DNA of 64,000 nt from Halobacteria archaeon HArc-gm2 (GCA_025517465.1 JAOPKE010000003.1:372001-436000), one strand, 5' to 3'. Counted from the first letter of the stretch, positions 1-8,977 are shown. The notes: generated by a model not told the origin, from the sequence alone. Translations and numbers: made by a program.

Positions 1-775
1 CCGAGCGCCCGACCTCGATCTCGTACGTGCTGTCGAAGCCATCACAGCAGTCGCCGGTCGAGCCGAAGAAGTACCAGTAGTCGCCCCGCTGGAAGATGAC
101 CGTCCCCTCGTAGGCGCTCCCGGCGATCTGGTCGAACGTCCCGGACCGGAACTCCTGGAGGTCGGGAGTGAGTTCCACCACGTAGACGCCGGCGAAGTTG
201 GCCCAGAAGAGGTACGGCGTCCCGTTCTGGTAGACGAAGTACGGGTCGATGGTGTTGCCCGGGTAGGGGTGATCCGGGTTGGAGAGGATCTCCCCGTGGT
301 CCGTGAACGGGCCGTCGGGCGTGTCGGACGTGGCGACGCCGATGCCCGGCACCAGACTGTCGTCGTCTCCCCGCGGCCAGAGGGAGTAAAACAGCACCCA
401 CTGGCCGTTGTGGTAGTGAACGTCCGGCGCCCAGATCGACCCGTACAGCCACCCGGGCCTGGAGTCGAACGCGTCCCCCTCGTCCGTCCAGTTGACCAGG
501 TCCTGCGAGGAGAGAATCGGCACCAGCCGCTCGTCGGCGTCGTTGTTGTAGCTCATGTTCGAGGCGTACGCCCACCAGGTCCCGTCGTCGGCCCGGTGAA
601 TCGTCGGGTCGGCGAAGTCCGGTCCGTACAGCGGGTTGTGGTAGTGCGTCGAGCTCGGGTCTGCCGTCGCCGAACCGGTCGAGACGGCCGCCCCGGCCGC
701 GCCGAGTGCCCCTGCGCCGAGTGATTTCAGGACGCTACGTCGTTCTATCTGCGGATCGTCATGACTGTCTGTCAT
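1..775 (-). CDS. Secreted glycoside hydrolase, GH43-like (arabinanase/xylosidase type), 3' end outside window
   Basis: The first 258 codons are visible; the C-terminus lies beyond the left edge. The protein starts with a Tat signal (RRSVLKS followed by an Ala/Gly-rich hydrophobic stretch ending ATA), so it is probably exported folded. The mature part begins YHNPLYGPDFADPTIHR, the typical first blade of a five-bladed GH43 propeller with its catalytic-base Asp. It continues with WAPDVHY, NTIDPYFVY and YEGTVIF, which match the GH43 pattern of a second Asp and a general-acid Glu. Family members cleave arabinan, xylan or similar plant polysaccharides. The ATG at 775 has a TATA box 33 nt upstream. 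The substrate cannot be read from the sequence. The family call is fairly sure. Confidence 0.85.
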   Translation of the reverse strand, partial: MTDSHDDPQIERRSVLKSLGAGALGAAGAAVSTGSATADPSSTHYHNPLYGPDFADPTIHRADDGTWWAYASNMSYNNDADERLVPILSSQDLVNWTDEGDAFDSRPGWLYGSIWAPDVHYHNGQWVLFYSLWPRGDDDSLVPGIGVATSDTPDGPFTDHGEILSNPDHPYPGNTIDPYFVYQNGTPYLFWANFAGVYVVELTPDLQEFRSGTFDQIAGSAYEGTVIFQRGDYWYFFGSTGDCCDGFDSTYEIEVGRS

Positions 776-801
776 GCGGTTCGGACTAATGCAGGCGAAC
801 T

Positions 802-814
802 TGATATATATTTT
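802..814 (-). promoter_or_regulatory. TATA box of the GH43-like gene
   Basis: An A/T-only core on the minus strand (tatatatca type), centred about 33 nt before the ATG at 775, stands out in GC-rich DNA. It predicts a very short 5' leader. Confidence 0.6.
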
Positions 815-876
815 CCACAATATAATTTTAGTGAGACGGTAGGCGTGGAAAGTTGAAAGCCCGTACGAGGGAGCGA

Positions 877-1062
877 CATCAGGTCGAAGGTCCATCACCG
901 ACCGTCACCAACCAGCCGGTCGTACTGTACCACGGTCGCACTGTCCGCTGTCGAGACGTCCTCGACGTCGGCGACGCATCAGGAGGTGACGTTCACCAGG
1001 CAGGAGGTGCCGTCGTCACCGTCGACAACGGGCCACTGTCGAACGGGGCCGTGTCGGACCAC
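877..1062 (-). pseudogene. Decayed ricin-type beta-trefoil lectin domain (CBM13/RicinB-like)
   Basis: Read in one minus-strand frame, this stretch gives HGPVRQWPVVDG, then GTSCLVNVTS, a stop, CVADVEDVST, ADSATVVQYD, and finally a stop before WTFD. This is the order expected of a RicinB repeat (QW, LVNV.SG.CLDV, STADGA.VVQYD, QQWTF). Two TGA codons interrupt it, one exactly where the family has SG (GGA to TGA) and one before the final W. No start codon or upstream domains remain. It lies on the same strand as the GH43-like gene, and such lectin domains often accompany GH43 enzymes, so it is probably the tail of a lost neighbour or a duplicated C-terminus. The assignment rests on visual motif matching only. 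Confidence 0.6.
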
Positions 1063-1687
1063 ACAATCATACTATCACAAATAGGACTATCGAATATTCA
1101 GAAATCCTATGCTATTCGAGAGCGCTCCCCCGGGCTGGAAAGAAATGCCATCGCAAGAACGGGCAAGCGAACGAAAATGTCCCAGAGAGGCCGTGTACGC
1201 GCTTACCGTCGACGAACGTGCCCCATCAACACACCGATCGCGAACGTGCGGAGTGGGTTGCCCAGAGTGACGAGTCCGAGACACAGATCAGCCATGATAC
1301 CACCTGAAACATCAGTATCCGGCGGATTTAGTCAGCACGTCGTCGACCGGGATCGTGCAAGTCGTCTCTGGCACGATCACCGGCCGACAGCTCGTCTGCC
1401 ACCAGTGTTGACAGAGAAAATTTGTATATGTGAATCTGATATTATTGCCCCGTAGCACCGCTACAGCTCGGCCCGCGGTTCGGACCCGTCGACGGAATCC
1501 GTCGTCGTCCGGACGACTGCTGGCGTGGCCCCGGCGGGTCTCGGCCCCACCGTCGCCGCGTCCTCGGCCCCGAACCGGTCACTCACAGACGGCTACATTT
1601 ATTGCCTGCCGAGAACCAAACGAACTATCACGAGTGCAGTCCCCCAACGCCTTCCGTGCGGTCCGTCGATTATCATCCCCCTGAGGC
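1063..1687. other. Non-coding stretch before MoxR island 1
   Basis: No convincing full-length gene was found. It contains a perfect 8-bp inverted repeat (gatcgtgc 1351-1358 / gcacgatc 1371-1378), a 30-codon hydrophobic minus-strand ORF from 1295 that I do not trust, and an A/T-rich patch at 1419-1446. A TATA-like acatttattg near 1593-1602 could drive the downstream operon with a leader of about 60 nt. Confidence 0.5.
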
Positions 1688-4543
1688 ATGTCTACTGACG
1701 ATTCTCCGTTTCCCGACCTCGACGGCTCGCGCGACTACTCGCGAGTGCTGCTCGTCCTGGTCTCGCTGCTCGCCGTGCTGGTCGCCGCCTCGGCCCTCCC
1801 GGTGCTCGCACCGGCGGGCACCCAGAGCCCGGTCGAGTCCATCGTCCCGATTCCCGCCGGCTCCTCCGGCGGGGGCGGCGTCTCGACGGCCGGCCCCGGC
1901 GGCGGCAGCATGGGCGCGCTGAGCCCCGGCCAGCAAACGAACGTCGGCGGGTCGCTCGGCGGCCAGAACGCACTGCAGTCCCAGAACGCCGAGATACACT
2001 TCGTCGTCCGGAGCACCGACCCAGCCTACTGGCGCACCGGCGTCTACGGCAACTATACGGGCACCGGATGGAAGCAGGACGGGGAGACCCGACCGTACAA
2101 CGGGTCCATCGAGACGCGCGGCCCGGACGGCCGCGAGGTGACCTACGAGGTGGAGCTCAACCGCACTGCGAGGTCGCTCCCGACCGTCTGGCGCCCGGAG
2201 ACAGTCTCGCGGGAGAACCTGCTGGTCACCGACGGCGGCGCCGTCCAGGCCGAGGCGGCGCTCGGCCCCGGGACGACCTATCGTGGCGTGAGCGACCGGC
2301 CGCCGTCGGACGAGAACCTGCTCCGGACCGCCGGCACGGACTACCCCACCGAGATCGAGGAGCGGTACACCCAGTTGCCGGCCAGCACCGAGGGACGCCT
2401 CGGGGCGAAGACGAGTCAGATAACAGACGGCGCCTCGACGCCCTACGAACGGGCCACCCGGATCGAGGCCTGGCTGGAGTCGAACAAGGAGTACACGCTG
2501 AACGTGAGCCGACCACCCGACGACGACGTCGCCAGCGAGTTCGTCTTCGAGATGGACGCGGGCTACTGCGAGTACTTCGCCACCTCGATGGTGACGATGC
2601 TGCGGAGCCAGGACGTCCCGGCCCGCTACGTCGTCGGCTACTCCACCGGCCAGCCCGTCGGCGAGAACACCTACACCGTCCGCGGGATGAACGCCCACGC
2701 CTGGGTCGAGGTGTACTTCCCCGACGTCGGCTGGGTGCAGTTCGACCCGACGCCGGCGAGCGACCGTCTCCAGCAGGAGCAAGAATCCCTGGAGAACCAG
2801 ACCGGCGAGTCATTCGAGACGCCGTCGCCCGAAACGACCCCCACGCCCGGCGCGACGCCGACACCCAACGAGACAGACGGGCGCGCCGGCACGGAGACGG
2901 CGGACGGCTCGGCGTCCACCACGCCGACCGGGACGCCAACTGACACGCCCACGCCGACCGGGAGCACCGACGGCGAAGGTGACGAGACGGGCCCCGGCAG
3001 CGGCGAGGGCGAGGGAGGGGGCGGCGGGACTGACGACCGACAGCGCGACGCCGGCGAGTACACCGTCGCGCTCAACCGCTCGGCCGCGCCCGGCGCGACG
3101 GTGGAGGTCACGGTGACGCGAGACGGACAGGTCGTCCCCGACGCGACCGTCCTGTTCAACGGCGACTCCGTCGGCGAGACCGGACCAGCGGGCACCGTCG
3201 TCGGCGAGGTTCCCTACGCCGAGCAGTTGAACGTCTCCGTCGTCGACGGCCGCAACGCCGGGCTCGTCGCACCCATCGTCCCCCGGGGCGAGGACGGACG
3301 CCTCTTCGCCGTCGACGGCCCGCAGGCCAACTCCTCGACGACGTTCACCCTGTCGACGAACGCGACGGTGACGGTGACCGGCGACGCCGTCACCGGCAAC
3401 ACGGTGACCGTGACGGCGTTCGTCGACGACGTCCCCGTCCGTGACGCCCCGATCACTCTCGACGGCGAGGAAGTCGCCCGGACTGACCGGGACGGCCGGG
3501 CGGACGTGCGGCTCCCGACCGAACCCGGGAACGTGACGCTGGCCGTCGAACGCGGCTCCGTCACTGGCGAGACGACGCTCGACCTGGCGCGGCTGAACGT
3601 CACCACGGAGCCGACAGCCCCGCTCGCGCTGCCCTTTACCGGCGTCGCGGTCGACGCGACCGTGGACGGCGACCCGGCGCCCGGCGCCAACGTCACCGTC
3701 GACGGCGAGCGGGTCGCGACCACCGGCGTCGACGGCACGGCGACGGCGACGCTTCCCTTCGCGTCCGGGGCCACCGTCGAAGTCGCGAAGTACGGCCAGC
3801 GCCGCGGGACGACCTACGACGGCCTCTTCCTGAATCTCGGGCTGGTCGGCCTGGCAGCCGGCGTCCTCGTCGGCGGCGTCGTCCTCGGGGCGGGCCGCTA
3901 CGGCGTCGACGCCGCCCGCGGTCGCCACTGGGTCTGGCTCGCCGGCCAGTGGGTCGTCGGAGCGGTCGTCGCCGTCGGAGACGCCGCCGACACCGCGCTC
4001 ACCCGACTCGCGGTGCGGGCGCGCCTGACCGTCGAACACCTCCGGGCGCTGGTCGAGGGCCGGCGCGACGTCGCGGACCTGCTCGACGCGTTCCGGGCGT
4101 GGCTCCGCGAGCGGGTCGCGGAAGCACGGACTCCAGTCGAAGATCTGGGCGTCGCCGGCGTCGTCTCGAACGGCGACGACGACGGGTACGCCGGAGACGC
4201 CCACGCGACGATCCGGGAATCGTGGGGCCGCTTCCTCGACGCCGTCTCGATCCGGCGGCCACACACCCGGACGCCGGGCGAGATAGCCGCCCACGCCGTC
4301 GCCGTCGACGGCCTCCCCGAGACCGAGGTCGAACGGCTCCGGGACGCGTTCCGTGCCGTCGAGTACGGCCAGCGCGACCCGGACGAGCGGGCACCCGGCG
4401 TCGAATCGGCTGCCGAGGCCATCGAGGCCGCGGTCGAGGCTGCCGACGCCGCGGCGGCGAACGACGCGGGCGACGCCGACGACGCGTCGGACCGCGACGC
4501 CGAGGCGGATCCCGGCGGAACCGACGCGGGGGTGGCCGACTGA
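1688..4543 (+). CDS. Membrane transglutaminase-like protein with C-terminal DUF4129 domain
   Basis: This 951-residue protein has a TM helix at about 18-37 and then an extracellular transglutaminase/cysteine-protease fold. The triad is visible: Cys294 in GYCEYFATS, His337 in NAHAWVEVYF and Asp353 in QFDPTPAS. A Thr/Pro/Gly linker (about 378-455) and Ig-like carboxypeptidase-regulatory-type repeats follow, then a second TM (about 713-739) and a cytoplasmic DUF4129 segment (about 842-895, RTPGEIAAHAV...GLPETEVERL...VEYG). It heads a tightly overlapping operon with a DUF58 protein and lies near a MoxR ATPase, the classic haloarchaeal arrangement. The family probably crosslinks or processes cell-surface proteins; the substrate is unknown. 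Confidence 0.85.
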   Translation: MSTDDSPFPDLDGSRDYSRVLLVLVSLLAVLVAASALPVLAPAGTQSPVESIVPIPAGSSGGGGVSTAGPGGGSMGALSPGQQTNVGGSLGGQNALQSQNAEIHFVVRSTDPAYWRTGVYGNYTGTGWKQDGETRPYNGSIETRGPDGREVTYEVELNRTARSLPTVWRPETVSRENLLVTDGGAVQAEAALGPGTTYRGVSDRPPSDENLLRTAGTDYPTEIEERYTQLPASTEGRLGAKTSQITDGASTPYERATRIEAWLESNKEYTLNVSRPPDDDVASEFVFEMDAGYCEYFATSMVTMLRSQDVPARYVVGYSTGQPVGENTYTVRGMNAHAWVEVYFPDVGWVQFDPTPASDRLQQEQESLENQTGESFETPSPETTPTPGATPTPNETDGRAGTETADGSASTTPTGTPTDTPTPTGSTDGEGDETGPGSGEGEGGGGGTDDRQRDAGEYTVALNRSAAPGATVEVTVTRDGQVVPDATVLFNGDSVGETGPAGTVVGEVPYAEQLNVSVVDGRNAGLVAPIVPRGEDGRLFAVDGPQANSSTTFTLSTNATVTVTGDAVTGNTVTVTAFVDDVPVRDAPITLDGEEVARTDRDGRADVRLPTEPGNVTLAVERGSVTGETTLDLARLNVTTEPTAPLALPFTGVAVDATVDGDPAPGANVTVDGERVATTGVDGTATATLPFASGATVEVAKYGQRRGTTYDGLFLNLGLVGLAAGVLVGGVVLGAGRYGVDAARGRHWVWLAGQWVVGAVVAVGDAADTALTRLAVRARLTVEHLRALVEGRRDVADLLDAFRAWLRERVAEARTPVEDLGVAGVVSNGDDDGYAGDAHATIRESWGRFLDAVSIRRPHTRTPGEIAAHAVAVDGLPETEVERLRDAFRAVEYGQRDPDERAPGVESAAEAIEAAVEAADAAAANDAGDADDASDRDAEADPGGTDAGVAD

Positions 4544-5178
4544 TGCGACCGCGGATCCTCCTCTTCGGCGCCCTCGGCACGCTGGTGACGGTGCTGGCGG
4601 CCGTCGCGGTGTTCGCCTCCGGCGTCGTCGAGGCCATCGGGCCGCTCGCCGGCCTCGCGAGTGCGCTGGGGGAGGTCGACCGGCGACACCTGCTGCTCGC
4701 GGCGAGCGCCGTCGTCGGGCTGTTCGTGTCGGCGGTGAGCTGGCGAGCGACCGCGGCGGGCGGCGGCGAGGCCGACGCCTTCGACGCTGCGACCGCCGGC
4801 CCGCCGGAGTCGGTCACGAGCGCGCGCCAGCACCTGACGGCGGCGGGAATCGAACGAGATATCGACGCCGCCGTCCGGGGGAACGACGGTGCGACCCGGC
4901 ACGTCCGCGACCGCCTCAGAGAGACGGTGACGGGCGCCTACGCACGCGCCACGGGGTGTTCGGTGGCCGAGGCGCGCACCGCCGTCCGGAACGGCGAGTG
5001 GACCGACGACCGGACCGCGGCGGCGACGCTCGCCGACGACGACGGGCCGACTCACTCACTGTGGTCGCGACTGCGCCTCTGGCTCGACCCGGAGGGCGAG
5101 CGCCAGCGGCGGTTCGATGGGACCGTGCGTGCCGCCGGTCGACTGGCCGGCGACGACCCGGTAGGGGGTGAGTCATGA
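4543..5178 (+). CDS. Small membrane protein of MoxR/DUF58 operons (DUF7269-like)
   Basis: The 211-residue product starts at an ATG that overlaps the preceding stop by one base (TGATG), which indicates translational coupling. Two TM helices lie near residues 5-28 and 48-67. A soluble domain follows with the motif ARQHLTAAGIERDID and a helical segment (ATGCSVAEARTAVRNGEW). The same architecture recurs in the gene at 54988-55671 (DCARETAARRVAEGTW), confirming that this is a conserved subunit of the locus. Its function is unknown. It probably sits in the membrane beside the transglutaminase and DUF58 proteins. Confidence 0.75.
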   Translation: MRPRILLFGALGTLVTVLAAVAVFASGVVEAIGPLAGLASALGEVDRRHLLLAASAVVGLFVSAVSWRATAAGGGEADAFDAATAGPPESVTSARQHLTAAGIERDIDAAVRGNDGATRHVRDRLRETVTGAYARATGCSVAEARTAVRNGEWTDDRTAAATLADDDGPTHSLWSRLRLWLDPEGERQRRFDGTVRAAGRLAGDDPVGGES

Positions 5179-6623
5179 GCGAGCGCGTCGGCCGCTGGGG
5201 CGTCGCGCTCGTCGGCGCGCTGACGCTCGTGAGCGTCGGGCTGCTCGCCGCCGAACCGTTCCTGCTCGCGGCGACGGCCGTCCCGCTCGCCTACGTCCTC
5301 TACGGCGCCGTCGCGCGCGTCCCGCCGGGCGCCAGCCTCCGCGCCGAGCGGACCGTCGAGACGGACAACCCGACGCCGGGGGAGGCCGTCGACGTCGCGC
5401 TCACGGTGACGAACGACGGCGACGCGGCGCTGACGGACGTCCGGATCGTCGACGGCGTCCCCGGCGAACTCACCGTCGTCGACGGGTCGCCGCGGGCCTG
5501 CGAGTCGCTCCGACCCGGCGACTCCGTCACCGTTCGGTACTCGCTGCTGGCCAAGCGCGGCACCTTCGCCTTCGACGACCCGGTCGCCCGGGTGCGCCCG
5601 CTGGCGGCGACGGCCGTCGCCACCGCGACGCTCGACGCCGAGGGCGACGCCTCGGTCACCTGCGCCAACGTCGTCTCGGAGGTCCCCCTCGCGGACGCGA
5701 CGCTGCCGCGGGCCGGGACGCTCCCCACCGACAGCGGCGGGAGCGGCCTGGAGTTCCACGCGACGCGCAACTACCAGTCCGGCGACCCCGTCTCCCGCAT
5801 CGACTGGCGCCGGTTCGCCAAGACGAACGAGCTCACGACTGTCCAGTACCGTGAAGAACAGGCGGTCCGGACGGTGCTGGTGGTCGACGCCCGCACCGTC
5901 ACGCGTGTCACCCCCGACGCCGGCTACCCGACGGGGGCGGAACTGGGCGCCTACGCCGCCGAACGGCTCTTCGACGCGCTGGGCCGGACGAGCGTCGTCG
6001 CCAGCGTCGTCGCCGTCGGTCTCGACGCCGACGACGTCGTCGGTGGCCTCGACCCCGACGACCTGGTCTGGGTCGACCCCGGCGGCGACGGCGGCACGGC
6101 CGTCCGGGTGTCGCAGGTGTTCGACGGGATACAGGCGGCTGTAGCGAACGACGTGAGTGACGCCGCCGGACGAGCGAGCGGCGAGCGTGAGCGACCCGCG
6201 AGCCGCAGGGACGCCGACGTAGCCACCGACGAACCCCCGAACACCGACGCGCCGCCGTCCCCGGAGACCGACGACGAGACGGTTCCCGCTGCGGACGGCG
6301 GCGAGACGCCACACGTCGACGACGCGGCCCGACGACTGCTGGCGCGCCTGCCGCCAACGGCCCAGGTCGTCCTCTTCTCGCCGTTCGTCGACGACTGGCC
6401 GGTGACGTTGACCCAGAGCCTGGCGGCCCGGGGCTACCCGACGACGGTGGTGAGCCCCGACGTCACGCGCGGCGACGGGCTGGGCCAGTCCGTCGTCGGG
6501 CTGGAGCGCGACCTGCGCGTCCAGTCGGTCGAACTGGCCGGCGCGACGTGTATCGACTGGAACCTGGACGAGCCGATCGACATCGCCCTGCGAGCGTCGC
6601 TCGCGGACCTCTTCAAAGCATGA
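5175..6623 (+). CDS. DUF58 domain protein (MoxR partner, vWA-like)
   Basis: The 482-residue product has two N-terminal TM helices (about 10-45), an Ig-like section (TPGEAVDVALTVTNDG) and the DUF58 signature at about 190-230 (GLEFHATRNYQSGDPVSRID followed by WRRFAK). A vWA-like region follows (VLVVDART...VVLFSPFVDDWP). A hydrophilic insert rich in Asp, Glu, Pro and Arg (about 325-375) is absent from the paralog at 55668. The ATG overlaps the upstream stop (ATGA). In studied MoxR systems the AAA+ ATPase and its vWA/DUF58 partner remodel or mature other proteins; which ones here is unknown. Confidence 0.88.
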   Translation: MSERVGRWGVALVGALTLVSVGLLAAEPFLLAATAVPLAYVLYGAVARVPPGASLRAERTVETDNPTPGEAVDVALTVTNDGDAALTDVRIVDGVPGELTVVDGSPRACESLRPGDSVTVRYSLLAKRGTFAFDDPVARVRPLAATAVATATLDAEGDASVTCANVVSEVPLADATLPRAGTLPTDSGGSGLEFHATRNYQSGDPVSRIDWRRFAKTNELTTVQYREEQAVRTVLVVDARTVTRVTPDAGYPTGAELGAYAAERLFDALGRTSVVASVVAVGLDADDVVGGLDPDDLVWVDPGGDGGTAVRVSQVFDGIQAAVANDVSDAAGRASGERERPASRRDADVATDEPPNTDAPPSPETDDETVPAADGGETPHVDDAARRLLARLPPTAQVVLFSPFVDDWPVTLTQSLAARGYPTTVVSPDVTRGDGLGQSVVGLERDLRVQSVELAGATCIDWNLDEPIDIALRASLADLFKA

Positions 6624-8239
6624 CCGGACACGACGCCGTCGACGACCCGGAGCCGACCCGCACGAGCACGCTCGTCGTCGTCCTCGCGAGCGTCCTCACC
6701 GCCGCGACGCTGGTCCGCGCCGCGGACGTCGTCTGGCCGGCCCTCCTCGGCGCGATGGGCGCCGTCACGCTCGCCGGGGTCGTCTGGGCGTCGGGGTGGG
6801 AGCGCCACGAGGCCGCCGGCAGTGTGCTTGCCAGCGTGCTGGTCCTCCCGGTCGGCGTCGGCATCGTGGCCGCGACCGCCGGGACGGTGCTGGTGCTGGC
6901 CGGCGGACTCTTTCCGGTCCCGTCTGCCGCCGACGTCCCGGGGACGGTCATCGCGCTCACCGCGCGAGCGGCGGTCGTCACCGGCGCGGTGGCGGCGGTC
7001 TTCGGCGCGACGACCGCGACGCGGGGCGTCCTCGACGCCGACACGCTCGAAGACGCGACGACGACGGCGGTCCGCACCGCCGTCGTCCCGTTCTGTCTCG
7101 CCATACTGCTCGCCGGCAGCGCCGCACTGCAGTTCCTCGAATCGAACGCCGCCGGTCCGGGGATACAGACCGTCGTCGGCGACGTCCTCCGGGGGATCAC
7201 GAGCCTGTTCTTCCAGCCCGACCCGCTCGGACCGCACCTGCCCACGTTCGCGGTGATGGCCGGCGCCGCCCTGCTGGCCGCCCACCGGGGAGTCCACGCG
7301 CTACCGATCACCGAGCTTCTCCCCGAGAACGAGACCGGAGACGACTACCGCGAACGCATCGAGGCGGGACAGCGACGACTGTTCTGGGCGGGCCTCGTCG
7401 TCGTCGCAGCGGCCCCGATTGCCGCCATCGTCCACCTCGCCGTCCCGCCCCGCCAGCTGCGGGCCGCGCTCGGGTCGGGACTGTACGACGTCGTGCTCGC
7501 CGTCACCGCCAACCCCGCGCTCCGATCGCTGGCCTGGTGGCTGATCCTCTGTGGCGTCGCCGTCGCCGGCGTCGTCTGGTTGCTGCGGCGCCTCGTCCAG
7601 AGCTCCCCCGACCGCATCGGGAGCGTGCTCGCCCCCTTCGCCGGCGGCGTGGGCGTGGTCGCGCTGGCGTTCGCCGTCTCCGATAATACGGTGTTCAAGT
7701 CAGTCGCGTGGGTCGCCGACCAGCTCCCCGGAAAATTCTCGGTCCAGTTCATGGACGCCGCCACGCCCGTGATGAACGTGTACGGCTTCACGACCATCGG
7801 CGTCGCCGCAGCGGCGGCGCTGCTCTTCCTGGCGACGGTGGCCGTGAGCGCGCTCTGGGCCGTCCTCGCCACGGGCTACGTCGAGGGGCGGACCGCCGGC
7901 GTCACCATCGCCAGCCTGGCGCTGTTCAACACCGCCGCCTTCGCCGGGGTCCTCGACGTCTCGAACGTCCTCGTCCTGGGCGCGCTCGTCGGCGCCGTCC
8001 TCGTCTGGGACGCCGGCGAGTTCGGCGTGACGCTGGGCCAGGAAGTCGGCCGTCTGGCGAACACCCGCCGCGCCGAACTCGTCCACGCGACCGGGACCCT
8101 CGCCGTCGGCGGCGTCGGCGCCGGCGTCGCCCTGCTCATCGGCGGTGTCGGTGCCGTCGACGCCAGCACCGGGCCCGTGGCGCTCGGCCTCGTCGCCGTC
8201 CTCGGCGGCCTGCTGTTGCTGGTCGTGGCGCTCAGGTGA
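6620..8239 (+). CDS. Polytopic membrane protein ending the MoxR island 1 operon (DUF7519-like)
   Basis: The 539-residue product has a dozen or more hydrophobic segments and no obvious catalytic motif. The start at 6620 overlaps the DUF58 stop (ATGA); a longer in-frame ORF from 6548 exists but would run deep into the DUF58 gene. The last about 80 residues (VWDAGEFGVTLGQEVGR...AELVHATG...LLLLVVALR) match the end of the shorter paralog at 56921-57610 (AWDAGEQAIGLGEQLGR...LELVHVGA...LLLLVVALR). The C-terminal module is therefore the conserved part. It may be a scaffold for the other operon products; the function is not known. Confidence 0.75.
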   Translation: MTGHDAVDDPEPTRTSTLVVVLASVLTAATLVRAADVVWPALLGAMGAVTLAGVVWASGWERHEAAGSVLASVLVLPVGVGIVAATAGTVLVLAGGLFPVPSAADVPGTVIALTARAAVVTGAVAAVFGATTATRGVLDADTLEDATTTAVRTAVVPFCLAILLAGSAALQFLESNAAGPGIQTVVGDVLRGITSLFFQPDPLGPHLPTFAVMAGAALLAAHRGVHALPITELLPENETGDDYRERIEAGQRRLFWAGLVVVAAAPIAAIVHLAVPPRQLRAALGSGLYDVVLAVTANPALRSLAWWLILCGVAVAGVVWLLRRLVQSSPDRIGSVLAPFAGGVGVVALAFAVSDNTVFKSVAWVADQLPGKFSVQFMDAATPVMNVYGFTTIGVAAAAALLFLATVAVSALWAVLATGYVEGRTAGVTIASLALFNTAAFAGVLDVSNVLVLGALVGAVLVWDAGEFGVTLGQEVGRLANTRRAELVHATGTLAVGGVGAGVALLIGGVGAVDASTGPVALGLVAVLGGLLLLVVALR

Positions 8240-8268
8240 CCCAGATCTGGGCAATTCACGCGAGATAG

Positions 8269-8775
8269 TTAGAGCAAGAACCGAGTGACGGCGAGATAGG
8301 CAGCTACGACAATGATAGAGATGACGCCAATATAAACAACATCGACGAGTAAAGAACTCGGACGAGTCTGGTACCGTTCCAGACGGGCTCCGACAGCCCA
8401 CCACAGACGGCGCCCAATAGTAGCCGTGTCGGAAGAATCTGGGGCCGCTGACTCTGTCGATGATAGTATCGATCCGTCAGGGGCAACATCAGGTCCGGTA
8501 CTGTAATCTGGTTCTGGCCTCCGTCCGGGAAGGTGGCCGAGATCGTTCTTTTCGAGCGCAACGGGGGCCTTCTGGCGATACCGGTTTGCTTCTTCAGTAC
8601 CTGCCGTCACAGTCGCTTTCGCAGTATGGAACCACGACGGATCCTTGTCGTAGATCTGGAGGCCTGGACAGTCATGATTTTCAGGAAGACGGTGTTCTGG
8701 GCAATGATCCTGCCCGCAAAGTTTGCAAACGAAGCTCAGCCCACCGCCGTCTCCACAGACTGTACAACCCGCCAT
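8269..8775 (-). CDS. AN1-type zinc-finger protein with C-terminal membrane anchor
   Basis: This 168-residue protein opens with a complete AN1 finger: Cys4, Cys7, Cys17, Cys20, Cys25, His28, His34 and Cys36 have exactly the C-x2-C-x9-C-x2-C-x4-C-x2-H-x5-H-x-C spacing. A charged linker (about 40-140) leads to a single C-terminal TM helix (LLVDVVYIGVISIIVVAAYL) and a short tail. AN1 fingers bind zinc and, in eukaryotes, often act near ubiquitin or the proteasome; haloarchaea also fuse them to membrane proteases. Here the finger would face the cytoplasm. The gene is convergent with the operon and has a TATA box (8808-8819) giving a leader of about 12 nt. Confidence 0.82.
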   Translation of the reverse strand: MAGCTVCGDGGGLSFVCKLCGQDHCPEHRLPENHDCPGLQIYDKDPSWFHTAKATVTAGTEEANRYRQKAPVALEKNDLGHLPGRRPEPDYSTGPDVAPDGSILSSTESAAPDSSDTATIGRRLWWAVGARLERYQTRPSSLLVDVVYIGVISIIVVAAYLAVTRFLL

Positions 8776-8866
8776 CGACTATCTATTCAATCTCTGCGGC
8801 CCTGCCGACATAAATGCATAGCCCAGTCAAAATCGTATATTCGCCCGATTCAGCAGACGACAGGGT

Positions 8867-8977
8867 GGGACTGAAAGGGGCGGGCGGTTCGACGAACCCC
8901 GGTGACGCAAGCACCGAAGCGAACAGAGTGAGCGAGGAGCGCAGCGAGCCGCGGGAGTCGAACCGCCCGGGGCTTTC
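8867..8977. repeat. Dispersed haloarchaeal inverted-repeat element (GGGACTGAAAGG ... GGGGCTTTC)
   Basis: Arms at 8873-8893 and 8957-8977 are nearly perfect inverted complements (19 of 21). They enclose a loop of monotonous GAGCG/GAAGCG-type sequence that stays open in several frames. The outer motif gggactgaaagg (8867-8878) recurs in reverse orientation at 21441-21452 and, with one change, at 22329-22340. A related version occurs near 60535-60644. It sits between the AN1 gene and the MoxR gene, and a T-rich tract follows it (8977-8992), so it might also end transcription. Confidence 0.65.

Noticed and set aside
853-1455. 200-codon plus-strand ORF
   Set aside because: Its apparent codon bias in the first half is the antisense of the decayed lectin domain. 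The rest has no coding character and no start signals.
1673-2782. 369-codon minus-strand ORF opposite the transglutaminase gene
   Set aside because: Antisense shadow typical of high-GC third positions. The plus-strand frame has the Cys-His-Asp triad and TM helices.
3949-5178. 409-codon ORF starting inside the transglutaminase gene
   Set aside because: The first two thirds are an out-of-frame Arg-rich shadow. The true gene begins at ATG 4543, overlapping the upstream stop.
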